Below are positions 8,606 to 17,347 of a DNA stretch of 64,000 nucleotides, one piece after another. The notes beneath the pieces were generated by a model. That model was not told the DNA's origin and ran no database searches. It was given only the letters and a program-made list of their open reading frames with translations. The position numbers and the translations under genes are program-made. How positions within the stretch are numbered: position 1 is the stretch's first letter; the number at the start of each line of letters is the position of its first letter. The stretch is from Hyphomicrobiales bacterium (GTDB lineage: Bacteria; Pseudomonadota; Alphaproteobacteria; Rhizobiales; Beijerinckiaceae), in contig UBNE01000022.1 in NCBI GenBank assembly GCA_900466745.1, positions 101,400 through 165,399 on the forward strand. The letters run 5' to 3'.

Positions 8606-10063
8606 CTAGACAGGCAATCGCACCGTCGCCCTGAGGCCCCCCAGCGGGGAATCGCCGAGCATGATGTCGCCGCCATGGGCGCGGGCGATGTCGCGGGCGA
8701 TGGCGAGGCCGAGGCCGGTGCCGCCGCCGTCGACATTGCGCGCCTCGTCGAGGCGGAAGAAGGGGCGGAAGACGTCCTCGCGCAGCTCGGCCGGGATGCC
8801 CGGGCCGTCGTCGTCGACGGTGACGATCAGGTAGCGCGCGTCATGGGTGGCGCGGATGGCGATGCGGTTGCCGTAGCGGGCAGCGTTGGAGACGAGGTTG
8901 GTCAGGAGACGGCGGAAGGCGTCCGGCCGGACGACGACCTCGGGGTCGCCCTCCACCTCCAGCTCGGTCTGGTGCCCCTGCCGCTCGGCATCGGCCTTCA
9001 GCTCCTGGAGCAGGGCGCGGATATCGGTCTCGGTCGGAGCCTCGCCGGCGTCGCCGCGGGCGAAGGCGAGATAGTCCTCCAGCATGCGCGCCATCTCGTC
9101 GACATCCCTCTCCAGCGCCTCGATCTCGGCGGAGCGCTCCATTAGCGCCAGGGAGAGCCGAAAGCGCGTCAGGATGGTGCGCAGGTCGTGGCTGACGCCG
9201 TTCAGCATCGTCGTGCGCTCGCCGATGGAGCGCTCGACGCGGCGCTTCATCTCGATGAAGGCGTTGCCCGCGCGGCGCACCTCGCGCGCCCCGCGCGGGC
9301 GGAACTCGGCGTCGCGGCCCTTGCCGAAGGCCTCGGCCGCGTCGGCGAGCTTGAGGATCGGCCGGATCTGGTTGCGCAGGAACAGCACCGCGATGGTCAG
9401 CAGGATCAGCGAGGTGCCGATCATCCAGAGCAGGAAGATGTGGCTGTTCGAGGCATAGGCCGCGTTGCGCCGGGTCAGGATGCGCATCACGTCCTTGCCG
9501 AGCTTGATGCGGATCTCGATCAGGCTGGAGCGGCCGACCGTGTCGAGCCAGAACGGCCGTGCGACCTGCTGGGAAAGCTCGGTCGACAGCGCGTTGTCGA
9601 GCAGCGAGAAGAAGGGGCGGGGCCCCGGCGCCGGCAGGTCCGAATCGGGGATGATGTCGACATCCATGCCGAGGCGCTCGGCGGCGATGCGCGAGAGCGT
9701 TGCGATGTCGGGGTCCTGCGGATAGCTCTCATAGACGTCGATCAGCATGGCGATGTCGGCCGAGACGGCGGCGGAGAGCCGCTGCGTCACCGTCTGCCAG
9801 TGCCGCTCCATGAAGACATAGGCGATGACCGACTGCAGCAGCACGACCGGCGCGATGACGATGACCAGGGCGCGCGGATAGAGCCCCTTGGGCATGTAGC
9901 GCGCGACGATCTGGAGCGGATGGCCGATGCGCTTCAGGACCGGCTTGACGACGCCGTTGGCCTGTTTGGCGCCCTGGAGCAAAGCGGAGCGCGCGCGCCC
10001 GAGCCAAGCCGCGGCGATCCGCAGCGCGGCCGGCGTCTTCTCGTCCTGACGGGTCGGTGTCAC
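8606..10063 (-). CDS. EnvZ-like membrane sensor histidine kinase
   Basis: A 485-residue sensor kinase: transmembrane segment about 62-84, periplasmic domain about 85-207, second transmembrane segment 208-229, HAMP about 230-282, H-box GVSHDLRTILTRF with the phospho-accepting His at 292, and a C-terminal ATPase domain with an N-box (NLVSNAARYG), DDGPGIP and GGTGLGLAIARDIARAHGG. The usual proline after HDLRT is isoleucine here, which I believe is typical of this rhizobial kinase subfamily. It overlaps the upstream response regulator gene by 4 bases, so the two are translationally coupled. The stimulus is unknown. Confidence 0.93.
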   Translation of the reverse strand: MTPTRQDEKTPAALRIAAAWLGRARSALLQGAKQANGVVKPVLKRIGHPLQIVARYMPKGLYPRALVIVIAPVVLLQSVIAYVFMERHWQTVTQRLSAAVSADIAMLIDVYESYPQDPDIATLSRIAAERLGMDVDIIPDSDLPAPGPRPFFSLLDNALSTELSQQVARPFWLDTVGRSSLIEIRIKLGKDVMRILTRRNAAYASNSHIFLLWMIGTSLILLTIAVLFLRNQIRPILKLADAAEAFGKGRDAEFRPRGAREVRRAGNAFIEMKRRVERSIGERTTMLNGVSHDLRTILTRFRLSLALMERSAEIEALERDVDEMARMLEDYLAFARGDAGEAPTETDIRALLQELKADAERQGHQTELEVEGDPEVVVRPDAFRRLLTNLVSNAARYGNRIAIRATHDARYLIVTVDDDGPGIPAELREDVFRPFFRLDEARNVDGGGTGLGLAIARDIARAHGGDIMLGDSPLGGLRATVRLPV

Positions 10064-10803
10064 GCCCTGTCCGTCAACAGCCTGTAGCCGACGCCGCGGA
10101 CGGTCTGAAGATAGAGCGGATCGGCGGGATCGCGCTCGATCTTGCGGCGCAGCCGGTTCATCTGCACGTCGACCGTGCGGTCGTTGGCGGCCGAGCCCTG
10201 CGCCGCCAGCTCCTCGCGCGGCACCACCTCGCCGGCGCGCTCGGCCAGCGCCGTCAGGATCTCGCGCTCGCGCTCGGTCAGGCGGATCGTGTCCTCGCCC
10301 CGGCGCAATTCGCCGCGCGCCAGCCCGTAAAGGAAGGGGCCGAAGCGGACGAAGTCGGGCCGCGCGCCGGATTGCGCGGTTTCGACGACGACGGTGCGCT
10401 TCAGGATGTTGCCGAGGCGCAGCAGCAATTCGCGCGGCTCGAACGGCTTGGCGAGATAGTCGTCGACGCCGATCTCCAGCCCGTTGATGCGGTCCTTGCC
10501 GTCGGCGCGGGCGGTCAGCATCAGGATCGGCACGGCCGAAGCGCTGCGGAAGCGGCGGGCGAAGTCGAAGCCGTTCTCGCCCGGCATCATCACGTCGAGC
10601 ACGATCGCGTCGAAGACGAGATGACCGAGACGGGTATCGGCTTCGGCGGCGTTGGCGGCGGTGGTGACGCGGTAGCCGTTGTCGCCGAGGAAGCGGGCCA
10701 GCAATTCGCGCAGGCGCCGGTCGTCGTCGACGACGAGCACATGCGGGGCTTCGTCCGGCAGGATCTTGCGGACCGGCTTCGCCGGAGCTTCGGTTTCGAT
10801 CAT
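10060..10803 (-). CDS. OmpR-family response regulator
   Basis: A 247-residue regulator with a receiver domain (acidic pocket VVDDD near residue 24, phosphorylation site Asp70 in IVLDVMMPG, LTARAD, and the Lys in YLAKPFEPRELLLR) and an OmpR/PhoB winged helix (TEREREILTALAER; TVDVQMNRLRRKIERDP; TVRGVGYRL). I chose the ATG at 10803 (MIETEAP), preceded by AGAGA; the frame is open to 10875. It pairs with the overlapping kinase gene and presumably receives phosphate from His292. Confidence 0.93.
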   Translation of the reverse strand: MIETEAPAKPVRKILPDEAPHVLVVDDDRRLRELLARFLGDNGYRVTTAANAAEADTRLGHLVFDAIVLDVMMPGENGFDFARRFRSASAVPILMLTARADGKDRINGLEIGVDDYLAKPFEPRELLLRLGNILKRTVVVETAQSGARPDFVRFGPFLYGLARGELRRGEDTIRLTEREREILTALAERAGEVVPREELAAQGSAANDRTVDVQMNRLRRKIERDPADPLYLQTVRGVGYRLLTDRA

Positions 10804-10897
10804 CCAGGCGTCTCTCTGCCGCGCTGCTGGCGCGATGGCCGCCTTCATAGCACAGGGCAGGGGCAGGGTCGTCAATCGATCGCTGCGGCGGCGCTTT

Positions 10898-11428
10898 TCA
10901 GGGCTTGTCGAGCAATCCCTTCACCTTCGGCCGCTCCGCGGGATCGATCAGCGCCGCGAGGTAGCGCGCGACCGTTTCCGCCGATTCGGGGCCGACGCTG
11001 TCGAGCGCGGCCAGGATCCGCCTCGACTGGAGCTGGACCAGGCGCAGCGCCAGATCCTGCCCGGACGGGGTGGTGTGGAGATGGCGCTGGCGCTTGTCCT
11101 GCCGGCCGGTGCGCTGCTCGATATAGCCCTTCTCGACCAGCTCCTTGAGCACGCGGTTGAGGCTCTGCTTGGTGATCTGCAGGATCTCGAGCAGTTCGGC
11201 GATGGTCAGCCCCGGCCGGCGCTGGACGAAATGCAGCACACGGTGATGGGCGCGGCCGAAGCCGTAATCGGCCAGGATCCGGTCGGGGTCGCCGACGAAG
11301 TCGCGATAGGCGAAGAAGAGCAGTTCGATCAGGTCGTAGGGGACGGGCGGGGGCGGCGGCGCGGCTGCCGTCTCCGGCGCGATCGGTTTCGAGCGGGCGA
11401 GGCTCCCGGTCAAAAAAGCTCTCCCCAT
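10898..11428 (-). CDS. MarR-family transcriptional regulator divergent from ilvE
   Basis: A 176-residue winged-helix protein. The DNA-binding region is LTIAELLEILQITKQSLNRVLKELVEKGYIEQ, and the wing follows with RQDKRQRHLHTT. The N-terminal 30 residues are Pro/Ala-rich. It is divergent from the branched-chain aminotransferase gene, an arrangement common in this order. A perfect GTCAA-N5-TTGAC palindrome starts 7 bases upstream of its start codon, so autoregulation and control of ilvE are plausible. It might correspond to LdtR-like regulators of Rhizobiales, but I cannot confirm that. Confidence 0.88.
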   Translation of the reverse strand: MGRAFLTGSLARSKPIAPETAAAPPPPPVPYDLIELLFFAYRDFVGDPDRILADYGFGRAHHRVLHFVQRRPGLTIAELLEILQITKQSLNRVLKELVEKGYIEQRTGRQDKRQRHLHTTPSGQDLALRLVQLQSRRILAALDSVGPESAETVARYLAALIDPAERPKVKGLLDKP

Positions 11429-11434
11429 ATTTAG

Positions 11435-11449
11435 GTCAACGTTATTGAC
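11435..11449. promoter_or_regulatory. palindromic operator candidate between marR and ilvE
   Basis: GTCAACGTTATTGAC is a perfect 5-bp inverted repeat with a 5-base spacer, embedded in an unusually AT-rich intergenic segment. It starts 7 bases before the MarR-type gene's start codon and about 150 bases before ilvE. Its size and dyad fit a MarR dimer site. That the MarR neighbour binds here is inferred. Confidence 0.55.
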
Positions 11450-11598
11450 ATATCTCAGACGAAAGATTACCAGTCAAGCGCGCTGAGCGAACGATTATTT
11501 CAAAGCGTGTCGTGGCGGCGCAGCTTTAGACCCAGGCTTGCGTTCCGGAATCGGCTGTGCCGGAGTTCGGGGCAGATGAGCACCCAGGAGAAGGTCCC

Positions 11599-12486
11599 AT
11601 GTCAGTCATTCCTTTCGACCAGCGCGACGGCGTCATCTGGTTCGACGGCAAGCTCGTGCCGTGGAAGGACGCGAAGATTCACGTACTGACCCATGGGTTG
11701 CACTATGGCTCCTGCATCTTCGAGGGCGAGCGCTCCTATGACGGCGTCATCTACAAGGGCACCGAGCACTCGAAGCGCTTCCACAAATCGGCCGAGATCA
11801 TGGATTTCACGATCCCCTATTCGGTCGCGGAGCTCGACGAGGCCAAGTATCTCTGCCTGAAGGAGAACGGGCTCAAGGACGCCTATATCCGTCCGGTCGC
11901 CTGGCGCGGCTCGGAGATGATGGCGGTATCCGGCATCAACAACACGATCCATACCGCGATCGCGGTGTGGGAGTGGCCGAGCATGTTCGACATGGCGGCC
12001 AAGCTGAAGGGCATCCGCCTCGACGTCGCCGATTACCGCCGGCCGAACCCGGCCTGCGCGCCGGTCCATGCCAAGGCGGCGGGGCTCTACATGATCTGCT
12101 CGCTGTCGAAACACAAGGCCGAGCGCGCCGGCTATGCCGATGCGATGATGCTGGACTGGGAAGGCAACGTCGCCGAATGCACCGGTGCCAACATCTTCTT
12201 CATCAAGGACGGCGTGATCCACACCCCGCTCGCCGACCGCTTCCTGAACGGCATCACCCGCCAGTCGGTGATCGAGCAGTGCAGGCAGCGTGGCTTCGAG
12301 GTGGTGGAGCGGCGCATCCGGCCGGAAGAGCTCGAAGGCTTCAACGAGTGCTTCATCACCGGCTCGGCCGCCGAGGTGACGCTGGTCTCCGAGATCGGCC
12401 CGTACAACTTCGTCACCGGCAATATGGGCAAGGTGATCATGGAGGATTATTCGGCGGCGGTGCGCCCGCAGTCGAAGGCGGCGTGA
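11599..12486 (+). CDS. ilvE: branched-chain amino acid aminotransferase
   Basis: A PLP-dependent fold-IV transaminase that interconverts leucine, isoleucine and valine with their 2-oxo acids. The 295-residue protein has THGLHYGSCIFEGERSY near residue 31, the predicted PLP lysine at 159 in PVHAKAAGLY, and the EGNVAECTGANIFF cofactor-binding segment near 183. The ATG at 11599 follows AGGAGAAGG at a good distance. It is monocistronic, divergent from a MarR gene and followed by a palindromic repeat. Confidence 0.95.
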   Translation: MSVIPFDQRDGVIWFDGKLVPWKDAKIHVLTHGLHYGSCIFEGERSYDGVIYKGTEHSKRFHKSAEIMDFTIPYSVAELDEAKYLCLKENGLKDAYIRPVAWRGSEMMAVSGINNTIHTAIAVWEWPSMFDMAAKLKGIRLDVADYRRPNPACAPVHAKAAGLYMICSLSKHKAERAGYADAMMLDWEGNVAECTGANIFFIKDGVIHTPLADRFLNGITRQSVIEQCRQRGFEVVERRIRPEELEGFNECFITGSAAEVTLVSEIGPYNFVTGNMGKVIMEDYSAAVRPQSKAA

Positions 12487-12506
12487 TTTTTCAGCCGACG
12501 CCTCGA

Positions 12507-12604
12507 TCATCCCGGCGTAACGAAGTGAAGACCGGGATCCGTGCCAGAACGGTTCAGGCATGGATCCCGGATCAGCGCCGCCGGAGGCGGCTTGTCCGGG
12601 ATGA
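12507..12604. repeat. nested palindromic intergenic repeat
   Basis: Three inverted repeats nest within about 100 bases. TCATCCCGG (12507-12515) pairs with CCGGGATGA (12596-12604). CCGGGATCC (12532-12540) pairs with GGATCCCGG (12562-12570). GCCGCC (12577-12582) pairs with GGCGGC (12586-12591). This architecture resembles dispersed intergenic elements common in rhizobial genomes. Located between two convergent genes, it may also end transcription. Confidence 0.75.
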
Positions 12605-12631
12605 CGCGCCTGTTCGAATTGAGCGCCGCGG

Positions 12632-13723
12632 CTACTTCGCCCTGCTCCGGTACAGCGTGATCCAGTCCTCGGGCGCGATGCCCCGGCATTCGCCCATCAT
12701 GGCGAGCTCCGTCCGCACGAACTCCCTGCCGTTCCAGGCATAGCCGCCGCTGACGCCGCAGTCGCCGATGCCCCGCCCCTTGGCGAAGAAGGCGAGATGG
12801 CCGGTGCGCGGGTCGAAGCTCGCATTGGTCAATTCGTTGCCGCCGTCGCCGTCGCCGTCCGCGAAGCGCAGCGGCGTGGCCTTGGCGGGCTCGTTCTCCG
12901 GCATGATGAAGAAGGACGAAGAGAGGTTGTAGGCCCCGCGCGAGCAGGCGAGCGCGACGAGCACCCGTTTGTCCCCGAGGGCCCAGGCTTCGTCGCCCTC
13001 GGACGCATCGTCCTCGCAGGAATCCGGCTTTCGCTTCTTCAGCTCGGCCCGCAGGCGTTCGGCCTGCTGCTTCGCTGCCTTCATGTCGAGCAGGGGCGGT
13101 ACCGGCGTGGCCGCGACCACCGGCAGGTCCGGAGCGGCCGGCACGGTCGTGCCCGTGCCTTTGCGGACCAGCGCCGTGCCCGTGCCGAGCCGGCCCTGCT
13201 GCTCGTCGATCCAGAGCATCGCGGCGACGGAGCCCGCGAGCGAGATGCTTCCGGAAACACCGGGCGCGGTCGCCGTCAGCTTCGTCGCCTTGCGGGCAGC
13301 CTCGATCAGCGTTGCGGTATCCTCGGCCGAAAACGTCAATGTCACCACATCGCCATCGGCGGTGACGGGAAGCGGCTTGCCGGAGGCCGGAAAGGCGGCG
13401 CCATCGAGCTTGAACTGCAGCGTCGCGGGCGGCTTCTTCCAATCGCCGCGCAGCCTGAACAGAAGCTGCGGAGCGCCTTCCGGCCCGGCCGGGCGTTCGA
13501 GGCGGAGATAGGCGACGGTCTCGGCTGCCTCGGGCGGCAACGAAATCGCGGTACAGGTCCTGATGTTGTCGCAGCCTGCCATCCAGTCACGGAAGGTCCT
13601 GGGCTCGTTCGCCGCCGTCGCCGCCGTGGCGAAGCTCAGCCACAGGCCCGCTGCGAGGAAAATCCGGATGCGCTTCGGCTTGTTCGGAGCCCTAGCGGTT
13701 CCAGCGCTCTGCCGCATCGTCAT
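12632..13723 (-). CDS. exported DUF1176 family protein
   Basis: A 363-residue protein with an N-terminal signal peptide (hydrophobic stretch about 20-38, ending ATAA) and the DUF1176 pattern: RDWMAGCDNIRTCTAIS near residue 45, a central domain, and C-terminal aspartate-rich GDGDGGNE plus ITLYRSRAK. Paired cysteines suggest periplasmic disulfides. Function is not established for the family. The start overlaps the 3' end of moaE by 32 bases, and ATG codons at 13723 and 13717 are both possible. It is downstream of the uvrC-moaE run and may be read through from it. Confidence 0.85.
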   Translation of the reverse strand: MTMRQSAGTARAPNKPKRIRIFLAAGLWLSFATAATAANEPRTFRDWMAGCDNIRTCTAISLPPEAAETVAYLRLERPAGPEGAPQLLFRLRGDWKKPPATLQFKLDGAAFPASGKPLPVTADGDVVTLTFSAEDTATLIEAARKATKLTATAPGVSGSISLAGSVAAMLWIDEQQGRLGTGTALVRKGTGTTVPAAPDLPVVAATPVPPLLDMKAAKQQAERLRAELKKRKPDSCEDDASEGDEAWALGDKRVLVALACSRGAYNLSSSFFIMPENEPAKATPLRFADGDGDGGNELTNASFDPRTGHLAFFAKGRGIGDCGVSGGYAWNGREFVRTELAMMGECRGIAPEDWITLYRSRAK

Positions 13724-14150
13724 CGTCCGCCTTGGCTTCGACCCAGCCGCCGAGCGTGCCGTCGGCGCGGTGCTCGCGCTTCCAGAACGGGGCGCGGGTC
13801 TTGAGATAGTCCATCATGAAATCGGCGGCCTCGAAGGCGGCGCGGCGATGGACGGAGGCTGCCAGCACCAGCACGATCTGCTCGCCCGGCCGGATCAGCC
13901 CGTAGCGATGGATCGCGACGAGGCCGATGAGCGGCCAGCGCGCGGCCGCCTCGGCGGCGACGCGGCCGATCTCGGCCTCGGCCATGCCCGGATAATGCTC
14001 CAGCTCGAGGGCCGCGAGCGTGCCGGCCTCGTCGCGGCAGAGGCCGATGAAGGAGACGACGGCGCCGATATCGGCGCGGCCGGCCGCCAGCGCGTCGATC
14101 TCGTCCTGAAGCGAGAAATCCTCGCGCTGGATGCGGATGAGCGGAGTCAT
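13692..14150 (-). CDS. moaE: molybdopterin synthase catalytic subunit
   Basis: MoaE, with thiocarboxylated MoaD, inserts sulfur into cyclic pyranopterin monophosphate to make molybdopterin. The 152-residue protein has the conserved VSFIGLCRDE near residue 32, RYGLIRPGEQIVLVLAASVHR near 82 (split across the family pattern) and the catalytic lysine region DYLKTRAPFWKRE near 113. It follows moaD by 7 bases in the same operon. The cofactor would serve molybdoenzymes such as the sulfite-oxidase-like protein near 60.2 kb. Confidence 0.94.
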   Translation of the reverse strand: MTPLIRIQREDFSLQDEIDALAAGRADIGAVVSFIGLCRDEAGTLAALELEHYPGMAEAEIGRVAAEAAARWPLIGLVAIHRYGLIRPGEQIVLVLAASVHRRAAFEAADFMMDYLKTRAPFWKREHRADGTLGGWVEAKADDDDAAERWNR

Positions 14151-14157
14151 GACGGCC

Positions 14158-14451
14158 TCAGCCGCCGGTCATCGGCGGGAAGAAGGCGATCTCGCGCGCG
14201 TTGCCGAGCGGGCTGTCCGGCTTGGCGTGAACCTGGTCGAGCGCCGCGCGCACCACGGCTTCGTTGGCGAAGGCGGCCTGGTAATTTTCGCCGCGTGCCT
14301 TCAGCCAGCGCACCAGATCGGCCACCGTGGCGAGATCCGCCGGGACGTCGAGCGTCTCGTCGGCCATGCCGACGCGCTCGCGCACCCAGGCGAAATAGAC
14401 CAGCCTGACGGGGCGGGTTCCGGTCGCGGGGATGGGAGCGGCGGCGTTCAT
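14158..14451 (-). CDS. moaD: molybdopterin synthase sulfur carrier subunit
   Basis: A 97-residue ubiquitin-like protein ending in the diagnostic Gly-Gly (FFPPMTGG), whose C-terminus is adenylated and thiocarboxylated before sulfur transfer in MoaE. It contains VRLVYFAWVRERVG and a typical beta-grasp length. Its start overlaps the stop of pgsA (ATGA), implying coupled translation, and moaE follows 7 bases later. Confidence 0.94.
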   Translation of the reverse strand: MNAAAPIPATGTRPVRLVYFAWVRERVGMADETLDVPADLATVADLVRWLKARGENYQAAFANEAVVRAALDQVHAKPDSPLGNAREIAFFPPMTGG

Positions 14452-15071
14452 GGCATGCGCTCGTCATGCTCGACGAGGTGGCGGATGCCGGCGTTGAAAT
14501 AGTCCCAGCCGGTATAGATCGTCAGCCCCGCCGCCGCCCAGAGCAGCACGATGCCGATCTGGGTGTTGCCGGGCAGGACCTTGTCGCCGGCCGGTCCCGC
14601 GAGCAGGAAGCCGAGCGCGAAGAGCTGCGCCGTCGTCTTCCATTTCGCCACCTTGCTCACGGGGACGCTGACCTTGAGATCGGCCAGGAACTCGCGCAGG
14701 CCCGAGACCAGGATCTCGCGGCAGAGGATGACGATCGCCGCCCAGAGCGTCCAGCCATGGATGGTGCCGTCCGCCACCAGCATCAGCAGCAGGGCGCAGA
14801 CCAGGAGCTTGTCGGCGATGGGGTCGAGCATGCGGCCGATCGCCGATTGCTGGCTCCAGGCCCGGGCGATGTAGCCGTCGAGATAGTCGGTGATGGCGGC
14901 GAGCGTGTAGATCGCCAGCGCCATCCAGCGCATCCAGTCGTCGCGCGGCCAGAACAGGATCGCCACCAGTGCCGGGATCGCGAGGATCCGGCCGTAGGTG
15001 AGGAGGTTCGGCAGCGACCAGGGGCCGCGCCGCCTGATGGCGTCTGGAAGAATCGTCACGTCGAGCACCAA
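14448..15071 (-). CDS. pgsA: CDP-diacylglycerol-glycerol-3-phosphate 3-phosphatidyltransferase
   Basis: PgsA makes phosphatidylglycerophosphate, the committed step to phosphatidylglycerol and cardiolipin, in the inner membrane. The 207-residue protein has the complete CDP-alcohol phosphotransferase signature at residues 62-90 (DYLDGYIAR, then G-x3-D-x3-D in GRMLDPIAD) and several membrane helices. It follows uvrC by 54 bases and overlaps moaD by 4. The order uvrC-pgsA-moaD-moaE is a familiar alphaproteobacterial arrangement. Confidence 0.95.
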   Translation of the reverse strand: MVLDVTILPDAIRRRGPWSLPNLLTYGRILAIPALVAILFWPRDDWMRWMALAIYTLAAITDYLDGYIARAWSQQSAIGRMLDPIADKLLVCALLLMLVADGTIHGWTLWAAIVILCREILVSGLREFLADLKVSVPVSKVAKWKTTAQLFALGFLLAGPAGDKVLPGNTQIGIVLLWAAAGLTIYTGWDYFNAGIRHLVEHDERMP

Positions 15072-15125
15072 AGCAATCGGGTCACCGCAGCGTCAACACG
15101 CAAGACCGTGAATGTGGCAGAACTA

Positions 15126-17195
15126 TCAGGCATCGTGAAAGAAATCGTGCACGGCCTTGGCCGTGGCCGCATTCACGCCGGGCGTTCGCATCAGATCGTC
15201 GAGCTTGGCGCGCTGGATCGCCTTCACCGTGCCGAAATGCAGAAGCAGCGCGCGCTTCCGCGAGGGGCCGATGCCGGGGATCTCGTCGAGCGGGTTCTTC
15301 ATGGTCTCGCGCTTGCGCCTGGCCCGGTGCGTGCCGATGGCGAAGCGGTGCGCCTCGTCGCGCAGGCGCTGGATGAAATAGAGGGCGGGATCGCGCGGCT
15401 GCAGCTTGAAGGGCTCGCGGCCCTCCATGTGGAAGGTCTCGCGCATGGCGTTGCGATCCTCCCCCTTGGCGATGGCGACGAGCGGGATGTCGGCGGCGCC
15501 GAGCTCCTTCATGATCTTGAGCGCGGCGGTGAACTGGCCCTTGCCGCCGTCGACGATGACGAGATCGGGACGGGAGGGGAATCCGTCCTCGTCCCGCCGC
15601 GGCTTCGACGCTTTGCGGCCTGTCCCAAGCGAGCCCTCATCCTGCTCGGGACGAGGGCTGGAGTCTTGTGGCGAACTTTCGGGATGAGGGCCGGAGGAAA
15701 GGCCGTTCTCCTTCGCCAGCCTCGCGAATCGCCGCGTCAGCACCTCGCGCATCATGCCGAAATCGTCGCCGGCGATGGTGTCGGCCGAGATGTTGAAGGT
15801 GCGGTACTGGTTCTTCACGAAGCCGTCCGGCCCCGCGACGATCATGCCGCCGACCGCATTCGTGCCCATGATATGCGAGTTGTCGTAGACCTCGACGCGG
15901 CGCGGCGGGGCCTCCATGCCGAAGGCGGCGCCGAGGGCCGCGAGCAGCGATTGCTGGCCGGCATTGTCGGCGAGCTTGCGGGCGAGCGCCTCGCGGGCGT
16001 TCTTGACGGCATGGGCCATCAAATCGGCGCGCTCGCCGCGCTTGGGATGGGCGACCTCGACCTTGCGGCCGGCCCGCGCCGACAGCGCCTGCCCGATCAG
16101 CTCGATCTCCTCGACCGGATGCGAGAGCAATACGAGGCGCGGCGGCGGCTTGTCGTCGTAGAACTGCGCGACGACCGAGGCCAGCACCTCGGCCGGGGTC
16201 AGCGAGCGGTCGGCGCGGGGAAAGAGCGCGCGGTTGCCCCAGTTCTGGTGGTTGCGGAAGAAGAAGATCTCAACGCAGAAATGCCCGGCCTGCTCGTCGA
16301 TGGCGAAGACGTCGGCCTCCTCCACCCCTTGCGTGTTGATGTCCTGCCCGGCCTGCACCGCGGAGAGCGCGGCGAGGCGGTCGCGATAGCGGGCGGCCTT
16401 CTCGAACTCCAGTTCCTCGGCCGCCGCCTGCATCCGGGCGGAGAGCAGCCGCTTCACCGCCGAGGAGCGGCCGGAGAGGAAGTCGCGGGCCTGGCCGGCG
16501 AGCGCCTGATAGTCGGGGATCGAGATCTCGCCGGTGCAGGGGCCGGCGCAGCGCTTGATCTGGTAGAGCAGACAGGGCCGGGTGCGGTTCTCGTAGAAGG
16601 AATCCGAGCAGGTCCGGATCAGGAAGGCCTTCTGCAGCGCGTCGATGGTGCGCTTCACCGCCCAGACCGAGGCGAAGGGGCCGAAATAATCGCCCTTGCG
16701 CTGGCGCGAGCCGCGATGCTTCAGGATCGCGGGGGCGTCATGGTCGCCGGTCAGCAGGATATAGGGGAACGATTTGTCGTCGCGCAGCAGCACGTTGTAG
16801 CGCGGCCTGAGCTGCTTGATCAGGTTCGATTCGAGCAGCAGCGCCTCGGTCTCGGTGCCGGTGGTGACGAACTCCATATTCGCCGTCTCGGCGATCATCC
16901 GCGCCACGGCGTTGGTATGGGCCATGCCGCGGGCATAGGAGGTCACGCGGTTCTTCAGGCTCTTGGCCTTGCCGACATAGAGCACCTCGCCGGCGCGATC
17001 GAACATCCGGTAGACGCCGGGCCTGTTCGGCAGGTGCTTGGCGAATTGCTGGATGACCTCGATGCCGGCCTTGAGCGCGCCCGGCGCCGCCTCCGCGAGA
17101 TCGAGCGCCGGCTCGGCTGCGGGGAGGGTGTCCTCCTCGTCCTCGAGCTCGTCCTGCGGCAGATCGTCCTGACGTTCGCGACTCATGGGGCTCAT
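15126..17195 (-). CDS. uvrC: UvrABC excinuclease subunit C, with an in-frame repeat insertion
   Basis: UvrC makes both incisions in nucleotide excision repair. The 689-residue protein has an acidic N-terminal extension, a GIY-YIG nuclease domain ([20 protein letters not shown] near residue 58), a UVR segment ([15 protein letters not shown]), the RNase H-like endonuclease domain ([31 protein letters not shown]) and a C-terminal helix-hairpin-helix ([13 protein letters not shown]). Residues about 498-541 are a hydrophilic insert just before [11 protein letters not shown], encoded by nested palindromes, that most family members lack or vary in. The frame is preserved, so the protein is probably active. 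It begins the uvrC-pgsA-moaD-moaE run. Confidence 0.95.
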   Translation of the reverse strand: MSPMSRERQDDLPQDELEDEEDTLPAAEPALDLAEAAPGALKAGIEVIQQFAKHLPNRPGVYRMFDRAGEVLYVGKAKSLKNRVTSYARGMAHTNAVARMIAETANMEFVTTGTETEALLLESNLIKQLRPRYNVLLRDDKSFPYILLTGDHDAPAILKHRGSRQRKGDYFGPFASVWAVKRTIDALQKAFLIRTCSDSFYENRTRPCLLYQIKRCAGPCTGEISIPDYQALAGQARDFLSGRSSAVKRLLSARMQAAAEELEFEKAARYRDRLAALSAVQAGQDINTQGVEEADVFAIDEQAGHFCVEIFFFRNHQNWGNRALFPRADRSLTPAEVLASVVAQFYDDKPPPRLVLLSHPVEEIELIGQALSARAGRKVEVAHPKRGERADLMAHAVKNAREALARKLADNAGQQSLLAALGAAFGMEAPPRRVEVYDNSHIMGTNAVGGMIVAGPDGFVKNQYRTFNISADTIAGDDFGMMREVLTRRFARLAKENGLSSGPHPESSPQDSSPRPEQDEGSLGTGRKASKPRRDEDGFPSRPDLVIVDGGKGQFTAALKIMKELGAADIPLVAIAKGEDRNAMRETFHMEGREPFKLQPRDPALYFIQRLRDEAHRFAIGTHRARRKRETMKNPLDEIPGIGPSRKRALLLHFGTVKAIQRAKLDDLMRTPGVNAATAKAVHDFFHDA
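15574..15702. repeat. palindromic element read in frame within uvrC
   Basis: Within uvrC, CCTCGTCCCG (15587-15596) pairs with CGGGACGAGG (15647-15656), and CCCTCATCC (15634-15642) pairs with GGATGAGGG (15682-15690). These interlocking repeats span exactly the segment encoding the hydrophilic insert. The DNA resembles intergenic repeats whose translation gives HPE- and DEG-rich peptides in this order. Boundaries are approximate. Confidence 0.65.
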
Positions 17196-17347
17196 GTAGG
17201 ATGCCGCGGCGGCTTCGTCATGTCAGGACTGTCGCGGGAACTGGCCGGGCCGTCTGTCCCGATGCCGATCTCGCGAGGAAGACTTGCCGATGGCTCCGAC
17301 ACGCGCAATGGCCCGGGCTTCGACGAAGCCGGCTCGCGCCGATCCGC

